10,439 nt of DNA from Sulfurovum sp. (GTDB lineage Bacteria; Campylobacterota; Campylobacteria; Campylobacterales; Sulfurovaceae): the NCBI GenBank assembly GCA_026985755.1, contig JALSPX010000168.1:1-10439 (forward strand). Direction: 5' to 3'. Shown in pieces: positions 5,958 to 10,439 of this stretch; position 1 is the stretch's first letter, and every line of letters begins with the position of its first letter. The position numbers were made by a program, and so were the translations under genes. The notes under the pieces are model-generated. The model worked only from the letters and a program-made list of their open reading frames with translations, did not search any database and had not been told where the DNA came from.

Positions 5958-7998
5958 TTTCTTTCACCTCAGGTTCGATAAACTCACCTTTTATAAGCCC
6001 CGCTTCATGTAAAAATTGTGAGGGTTTATAATCTATCTTTTTTACCTTGTCAAATTTTGCCAATGAGAGATAGAGTTTGTCTTTTGCTCGGGTAACCGCT
6101 ACATAAAAGAGTCTACGTTCTTCTTCTATACTAGACATCATCTTTCTATTGGGAAAACGACCATCTACGAGGTCAATGACATAAACCTCTGGAAACTCTA
6201 AACCCTTGGAAGCATGTACAGTGAGGAGGTTCACGCCTTCACCTTCACTCAGTTCGTTTCCTCCTAGTACCATTGCATTTACAAAACGTCTAAGATCCTT
6301 GTATTGTCGAGATATGTTCAATAACAATATTGCTTTACGGTCAATACGTTCTTTGGCTATACGTTTTTTCTCTTCATCTATTTCACCTGTTTTAAGCCGT
6401 CCTCTTTGGACTGATAATAACTCTATAATACTTTTATATAAAGGGGAAGATATGGCATTCTGTAATATATCTGCAGGATTTTGTAAGTGATGCACTGCAT
6501 GCATGAGTGTATGAAAATCTCTGAAATATGTTACCGCATCAGGCAGTAATTTTGGGTGCTTTAGTAGTGGATGTTTCATGAGACTATCATCTAGTCCTAA
6601 ACTAGCAAATCTCGCAGCAGACCCAATCTCTTGATCATCATCAAAGAGTCCTAACTGTACATTCTTATTCGGGTTTAGTTTTGGTAAATCATGTACTTTT
6701 GGAAAAAGTACACCTTGCATAAAATATCCCTCTCCAAAATGTAAAAAACATTGAAATAACTCTTTAGAAAGAGCAGAACCAACGCCTCGTGCATACTCAA
6801 AAACATGTATAAACGCCATCATGTCTTTTGGATTCACTAGCAATGAGAGTATGTCTAGTAAAAACTTAATCTCTTTAGTGTCAAAAAATCCAGTGCCCCC
6901 TTTACGCTTACATGCAATACCATACTCACGTAGTGAAGCCTCCACACCATCTGCTGAGGAGTTGTTTCGAAAGATAACAGCAATTTGATTATTGGGTACA
7001 TGTGTATGTTTGATATTTTGTGCTATAGACTGATATTGTTCAAACAAATCATTATACATCAGTAGTTTTGGTGGGTGTGTTTTTCCATGTCTACCCACTT
7101 CCAATTTTTTAGGATAGATACGTTCATTTCGTTCTATCACACGGTTAGCAAGCGAAAGGATAGGCGCAGTCGAACGGTAATTCGTTTTGAGTGTATGCAC
7201 TGTTGCATTGGGATAACGTATTGCATAGGTAGCAATATTTTCAATATTTGCACCATTAAATGCATAAATACTTTGATCATAATCACCCACACAAAAGAGT
7301 GACTGAGGCTCCAAAGCATCGATGAGTGCAGATTGCAAAGTATTTGTATCTTGATACTCATCTACCAATACTTCAGAAAAATGCATCTTTTTTTTAGCCA
7401 ATTCATCTTTCATACGTAATAACAAATCATTAAATGATGCAAAACCATACTCTATTTTTTCTCGTTCAAACTCCTCTGCAATATCTATATATATATCCAT
7501 TACAGGCTCATGATCAGGATACTTCTGTAAAAACCAAACATCAAAACTCTCCAAAGAGGCATTTTGATACAAAGAATATTGTTCATAGAGGTGTGTAGCT
7601 GAGAACTGTTGTATAGAAAGATTCATACGTTCAAAATTACGTTTTTCATAAATACTTCTAAAGAGTGTTTTTAATTCAGCAGGTTGTTTGAGTGCTATAT
7701 TTGGATAGATCTCTTTTAACCAACGATAACTTACTGCATGAAAGGTACCTGATTCTATCTTTCTTACTATCTTTTTAGAAAAATAGTGCTCTAGACGATC
7801 TAGCATCTCTCCTGCTGCTTTATTTGTAAATGTAAGTAGTAAAATAGTTGATGGATCTACACCAGAATGTAACAAATGACCAATACGTCCAACAATGGTA
7901 GAGGTTTTTCCTGTACCCGCAGAAGCAATAATCAGATTATATCCCAAAGGTGTAGTTGCAGCCAAAAGCTGTTCATCATTAAGCGTAGTGAGTGGCAT
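5944..7998 (-). CDS. UvrD/Rep/PcrA-type superfamily 1 DNA helicase with internal clamp-binding-like motif
   Basis: ATP-driven 3'-5' single-strand DNA translocase/helicase of the Rep/UvrD/PcrA group (684 residues, normal length), used in repair or replication restart. Motifs in order: Q motif LNDEQ (6-10), Walker A ASAGTGKT (25-32), Ia LLTFTNKAA (54-62), Ic SGTFHA (83-88), II VDEYQD (212-217), III GDYDQSIYAFNG (238-249), IV KTNYRS (271-276), then IVFRNN-like AVIFRNN (340-346), V LLTVHASKGLEF (591-602) and VI EEERRLFYVAVTRAK (625-639). All catalytic positions are present. The part between motifs IV and V holds a linker-like stretch with QLGLF (448-452), which matches the beta-sliding-clamp-binding consensus. 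The start is coupled by TAATG to the upstream 203-residue protein gene; the stop overlaps the glycosylase stop. Whether this is the rep or the uvrD orthologue cannot be decided here. Confidence 0.92.
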   Translation of the reverse strand: MPLTTLNDEQLLAATTPLGYNLIIASAGTGKTSTIVGRIGHLLHSGVDPSTILLLTFTNKAAGEMLDRLEHYFSKKIVRKIESGTFHAVSYRWLKEIYPNIALKQPAELKTLFRSIYEKRNFERMNLSIQQFSATHLYEQYSLYQNASLESFDVWFLQKYPDHEPVMDIYIDIAEEFEREKIEYGFASFNDLLLRMKDELAKKKMHFSEVLVDEYQDTNTLQSALIDALEPQSLFCVGDYDQSIYAFNGANIENIATYAIRYPNATVHTLKTNYRSTAPILSLANRVIERNERIYPKKLEVGRHGKTHPPKLLMYNDLFEQYQSIAQNIKHTHVPNNQIAVIFRNNSSADGVEASLREYGIACKRKGGTGFFDTKEIKFLLDILSLLVNPKDMMAFIHVFEYARGVGSALSKELFQCFLHFGEGYFMQGVLFPKVHDLPKLNPNKNVQLGLFDDDQEIGSAARFASLGLDDSLMKHPLLKHPKLLPDAVTYFRDFHTLMHAVHHLQNPADILQNAISSPLYKSIIELLSVQRGRLKTGEIDEEKKRIAKERIDRKAILLLNISRQYKDLRRFVNAMVLGGNELSEGEGVNLLTVHASKGLEFPEVYVIDLVDGRFPNRKMMSSIEEERRLFYVAVTRAKDKLYLSLAKFDKVKKIDYKPSQFLHEAGLIKGEFIEPEVKEKNKN

Positions 7999-8609
7999 TA
8001 AAACAAAGTATCTTTTGGTACATCTACTCTTGCAATTAAATCCTTATAATGCTCTACATTTTGAAATGCTTTTTCATATCTCCAACGTAAAACAAATTCA
8101 ATAATTTCATTTTTGAGTTTTATATCTAGAGTTTCCGCTTTTCCGAAATAGCCCAATGAAATATTTTTGGCTTTTTTCTTTCCATTTTTATCAGGTTCAT
8201 AAGTAATAGCAATAATCTGAATATATTTACCTTCACGTACTTCCCCAAAATCTTCTTCTTTTAATCCAATGCCTGAAAGGTTCATCGCTTTATACATAAA
8301 GATATTTTTAAAATCTGGAGACTTTTCAAATATTTTTAGTTTATCATAAAGTATTTTCACACGATTAATATTTTTTGATCGTGTGTCTTCACTTGTAGCA
8401 GTATATTTTTTCTCTACACGTTTAGGAGTACTAGTTACAATCTTTTTTTCTTTTTTTTGAGGCAAAGGTGTTATTGCAGAAGTCTTTTTAGCGTGTTCGG
8501 GTATCTCTTTAGCCGTTTTCTTCTCTTCAATAGAAGGTTTTTCCTTTTGCTCTAACTTATCTTCCAATAGACTAGTCAGTGCCTTAAGCTTGTCTAAACT
8601 ACTTGACAT
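7998..8609 (-). CDS. Unrecognised lysine-rich protein translationally coupled to the helicase
   Basis: I do not recognise this 203-residue cytosolic protein. Residues 1-20 form a likely amphipathic helix (LDKLKALTSLLEDKL). Residues 21-80 are dominated by Lys, Glu, Pro, Thr and Ser and look disordered. Residues 81-203 look folded, with alternating helices and strands, including YIQIIAITYEP (129-139), ISLGYFGKAETLDIKLK (150-166) and a helix IIEFVLRWRYEKAF (169-182). No membrane segment or signal peptide is present. AAAGGA lies at good spacing before ATG 8609-8607. Its TAA stop overlaps the helicase ATG by one base (TAATG), so production is probably coupled. The charged composition would suit nucleic-acid or helicase binding, but that is inference from context only. 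Confidence 0.75.
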   Translation of the reverse strand: MSSSLDKLKALTSLLEDKLEQKEKPSIEEKKTAKEIPEHAKKTSAITPLPQKKEKKIVTSTPKRVEKKYTATSEDTRSKNINRVKILYDKLKIFEKSPDFKNIFMYKAMNLSGIGLKEEDFGEVREGKYIQIIAITYEPDKNGKKKAKNISLGYFGKAETLDIKLKNEIIEFVLRWRYEKAFQNVEHYKDLIARVDVPKDTLF

Positions 8610-8622
8610 GTTTTCCTTTCAA

Positions 8623-8647
8623 AAAAGCTTTTATGCGCTACCAGCTT
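8623..8647. repeat. Short inverted repeat in the leader of the 203-residue protein gene
   Basis: AAAGCT (8623-8628) and AGCTTT (8642-8647) can pair. On the minus strand the 6-bp hairpin is followed by a few more T bases just before the ribosome binding site, so a weak attenuator is possible. The stem is short and the 13-base loop is long. Confidence 0.25.
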
Positions 8648-8693
8648 TATATATTAGATAATATTGTACATCATATTTATTAATAAAGAGATT

Positions 8694-8699
8694 AATTAT
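8694..8699 (-). promoter_or_regulatory. Candidate -10 box for the 203-residue protein / helicase operon
   Basis: On the minus strand the AT-rich divergent region reads AAGTATAATTAATC around this position. It is a perfect TATAAT but leaves a leader of about 80 bases. A second candidate, TACAAT, lies closer to the gene (around 8664-8669). The region is so AT-rich that such matches arise easily. Confidence 0.3.
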
Positions 8700-8746
8700 A
8701 CTTAATAATATCAATATTTTATTTTTTAATGTGAATAAAACAGCAG

Positions 8747-8767
8747 TATAATATTAATAAATATAAT
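8747..8767 (+). promoter_or_regulatory. Two candidate -10 boxes for murA
   Basis: TATAAT occurs at 8747-8752 and again at 8762-8767, 71-91 bases upstream of the murA ATG. The first is preceded at the right distance by a T-rich tract (8721-8728), the common promoter style in Campylobacterota. Either or both could be used. Confidence 0.45.
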
Positions 8768-8837
8768 ACTTGTGCTTCCTCTCCTTAACCTATCTTTAGA
8801 TAGAATCTATTTCATTAAATCGAAGGTGGATTATTAT

Positions 8838-10106
8838 ATGGATTACTTAGAAATCATTGGTGGTAAAAAGCTCAGTGGCAGTGTGACAATCTCTGGAGCA
8901 AAAAATGCCGCTTTACCTATCATTGCTGCGACTATACTTTCAGACAAACCTCTTAAACTTACAAATCTACCAAATGTGGTAGATATTCGTACCTTACTTA
9001 AGCTACTGACTATGCTTGGGGGATATGTAAAACATCATGAGACCACTGCAGAGATTGATAACAGTACAATCAATTCCACAAAGGCTGTCTATGAAATAGT
9101 CTCACAAATGAGAGCTTCTATTCTAGTACTTGGTCCTTTATTGGCACGCTTTGGAGAGTGTGAAGTCTCATTACCAGGGGGGTGTGCTATCGGACAACGC
9201 CCAATAGACTTACACCTTAAGGCGCTTGAAGCTATGGGAGCCCATATAGAAATTAAAGGTGGATATGTCCGTGCTGAAGCAAAAAATGGACTCAGAGGTG
9301 CCAAAATTATTTTTGATAAAATTACCGTCGGTGGCACAGAAAATATTGTTATGGCGGCAGCACTTGCACATGGCACTACCACCATTATTAATGCCGCCAA
9401 AGAGCCTGAAGTTGTACAGCTCTGTGAAATGATAGCTAGTGCAGGTGTAAACATACAAGGTATAGGTACCAATGAACTTACTATTGAAGGTACTGGTGGC
9501 AAAACATTGGCTTTTGATACGATTGAAATTATACCTGACAGAATTGAGGCAGGAACCTATCTATGTGCTGGTGCAATAACACAATCCACTATTACACTCA
9601 ATAAAGTCAATCATGAACATATAAGAGCATCCATTGATAAACTTGAATCTATGGGTTGTACATTTGAATTAGCAGACGATAGTATTACAATCCATCCTTC
9701 TGACACATTAAACCCTGTTAATCTTATTACTATTGAATATCCTGGTTTCCCTACAGACATGCAAGCACAATTTATGGCATTGGCAGTGATGGCAAATGGC
9801 GAAAGTCTTATCGAAGAACGCCTATTTGAGAATCGTTTTATGCATGTAAGTGAACTCAACCGCTTAGGCGCAGATATATGGCTCAAAGGGAGTACTGCTG
9901 CTGTAAAAGGGGTAGATAAACTCTACGGAGCTGATGTAATGGCAACAGATTTAAGAGCATCCTCTGCACTTGTATTGGCTGCATTGGTTGCAGAAGGCAC
10001 CACACATGTTAGACGTATCTATCATCTTGATCGTGGCTATGACAATCTAGAAGGTAAGCTTGCTGCCCTTGGTGCAAATATAGTAAGGAAAAAAGAGAGA
10101 CATTAA
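8838..10106 (+). CDS. murA: UDP-N-acetylglucosamine 1-carboxyvinyltransferase (MurA)
   Basis: Cytoplasmic enzyme of the first committed step of peptidoglycan synthesis: it transfers enolpyruvate from phosphoenolpyruvate to UDP-GlcNAc, and is the fosfomycin target. The protein is 422 residues, close to the usual 419 or so. Seen: Lys22 and Asn23 in SGAKNAALP, Arg92 in QMRAS, the active-site loop LPGGCAIGQRPIDLH with Cys116 (the fosfomycin-reactive residue) and Arg121, Asp307 in PGFPTDMQAQ, and DLRASSALVLA (371-381). I chose ATG 8838 because AAGGTGGA (8823-8830) lies at ideal spacing before it and the protein then begins MDYLEIIGGKKLSG like other MurA proteins. An in-frame GTG at 8772 would add 22 residues without a ribosome binding site. 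It ends convergently with the small lipoprotein gene, sharing TTAA. Nothing looks abnormal in the catalytic core. Confidence 0.97.
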   Translation: MDYLEIIGGKKLSGSVTISGAKNAALPIIAATILSDKPLKLTNLPNVVDIRTLLKLLTMLGGYVKHHETTAEIDNSTINSTKAVYEIVSQMRASILVLGPLLARFGECEVSLPGGCAIGQRPIDLHLKALEAMGAHIEIKGGYVRAEAKNGLRGAKIIFDKITVGGTENIVMAAALAHGTTTIINAAKEPEVVQLCEMIASAGVNIQGIGTNELTIEGTGGKTLAFDTIEIIPDRIEAGTYLCAGAITQSTITLNKVNHEHIRASIDKLESMGCTFELADDSITIHPSDTLNPVNLITIEYPGFPTDMQAQFMALAVMANGESLIEERLFENRFMHVSELNRLGADIWLKGSTAAVKGVDKLYGADVMATDLRASSALVLAALVAEGTTHVRRIYHLDRGYDNLEGKLAALGANIVRKKERH

Positions 10107-10390
10107 TCTTCTTTTATCTCTATCACTTCAATAGTTGCAGGGAAACCTGGACCTATAGCGTTTTTAAGAAGTTTGGCTTCTAACTTCACACTTTTATTTT
10201 GATGTATCATCAAATTAAATGTTTCTCTATTTTTTATCTTGTAACTTCGTTTTGTTTTTTTGTCATAGATACTTAAATATGAATGAGGAGATGATCCTTT
10301 CATCGTAATTTTGCCTTCTAAATCCATAGACTCTCCATTGGTGCATCCCATCAAAAAAAAGATAGCTATCATACCTGCAATTTTTTTCAT
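10103..10390 (-). CDS. Small lipoprotein, beta-rich (OB-like) domain, function unknown
   Basis: 95 residues. The signal peptide MKKIAGMIAIFFLMGC ends in the lipobox LMGC with Cys16, so the mature protein should be lipid-anchored and about 80 residues long. The rest alternates short strands (DLEGKITMKG, SYLSIYDKKTKRSYKI, SVKLEAKLL, ATIEVIEI) with a turn at IGPGFPA, a pattern that recalls small OB-fold-like lipoproteins; this is a guess from pattern. AGGAG lies at good spacing before ATG 10390-10388 and overlaps the end of an upstream reading frame, so the gene is probably the last of a minus-strand operon. Its stop overlaps that of murA in TTAA. Confidence 0.8.
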   Translation of the reverse strand: MKKIAGMIAIFFLMGCTNGESMDLEGKITMKGSSPHSYLSIYDKKTKRSYKIKNRETFNLMIHQNKSVKLEAKLLKNAIGPGFPATIEVIEIKED

Positions 10391-10398
10391 TTTTTCTC

Positions 10399-10439
10399 CT
10401 ATTTCACTATGAGTGTCGCTTCAGTTTTCCCATTGAGCC
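10399..10439 (-). CDS. C-terminal end of an upstream gene (runs off the right edge)
   Basis: On the minus strand a frame open to the edge encodes LNGKTEATLIVK and ends with TAG at 10401-10399, which overlaps the ribosome binding site (TAGGAG) of the small lipoprotein gene 8 bases before its ATG. This spacing is typical of an operon. Only 12 residues are visible, so a real gene end is likely but not proven and no function can be given. Confidence 0.45.
   Translation of the reverse strand, partial: LNGKTEATLIVK

Noticed and set aside
8772..8837. In-frame GTG extension of murA
   Set aside because: It has no ribosome binding site, its 22 extra residues do not fit the MurA N-terminus, and ATG 8838 has a strong AAGGTGGA at proper spacing.
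9089..9502. Minus-strand frame of 137 codons inside murA
   Set aside because: It is fully antisense to murA, whose catalytic motifs are all intact; its composition is typical of a shadow frame.
10091..10130. Bidirectional terminator between murA and the small lipoprotein gene
   Set aside because: Only a 5-bp AGAGA/TCTCT pairing with a 16-base loop was found, plus a T-run on the minus strand; this is too weak to call.

Overview
The window looks like a chromosomal piece of an AT-rich campylobacterotan (epsilonproteobacterium), probably a Sulfurovum/Sulfurimonas-type microaerophile or anaerobe. This is inferred from gene content (class II superoxide reductase, Fe-S family-4-type uracil-DNA glycosylase, short lipoproteins) and from promoters with a T-rich tract and a good TATAAT box but no recognisable -35 element. 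No RNA gene, insertion sequence or CRISPR array was seen. No stretch over 300 bases lacks a gene; the largest gaps are 639-852 and 8610-8837.

Left part (1-5228). The 5' end of a lipoprotein gene runs off the left edge on the minus strand, divergent from a superoxide reductase gene (255-638) that has an extended -10 promoter and a hairpin terminator. Next, under its own promoter, is a 711-residue membrane-anchored protein laid out like a hybrid histidine kinase (853-2988). Its kinase core, first receiver and C-terminal HPt-like domain have all lost their hallmark residues, and only the second receiver looks intact. A promoter sharing 16 identical bases with the previous one then leads into two overlapping genes: a five-helix membrane protein with an acidic, repeat-bearing periplasmic loop (3067-4416), and an exported protein with a von Willebrand factor A-like fold (4416-5228). 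I recognise neither family. Together they look like an envelope module.

Middle part (5229-8609). A uracil-DNA glycosylase gene (5288-5947) appears to be leaderless: its -10 box sits inside a perfect 9-bp inverted repeat that ends in the start codon. It converges on a UvrD/Rep-type helicase gene (7998-5944), and the two stop codons overlap in a shared TTAA. The helicase carries an internal QLGLF peptide matching the sliding-clamp-binding consensus, and is translationally coupled to an upstream gene for an unrecognised lysine-rich protein.

Right part (8610-10439). An AT-rich divergent promoter region leads to murA (8838-10106), which ends on another shared TTAA with a small lipoprotein gene on the minus strand. 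The last codons of one more minus-strand gene lie at the right edge.

The strongest leads are the degenerate hybrid kinase, the membrane/VWA-like gene pair, the leaderless palindromic start of the glycosylase gene and the clamp motif in the helicase.
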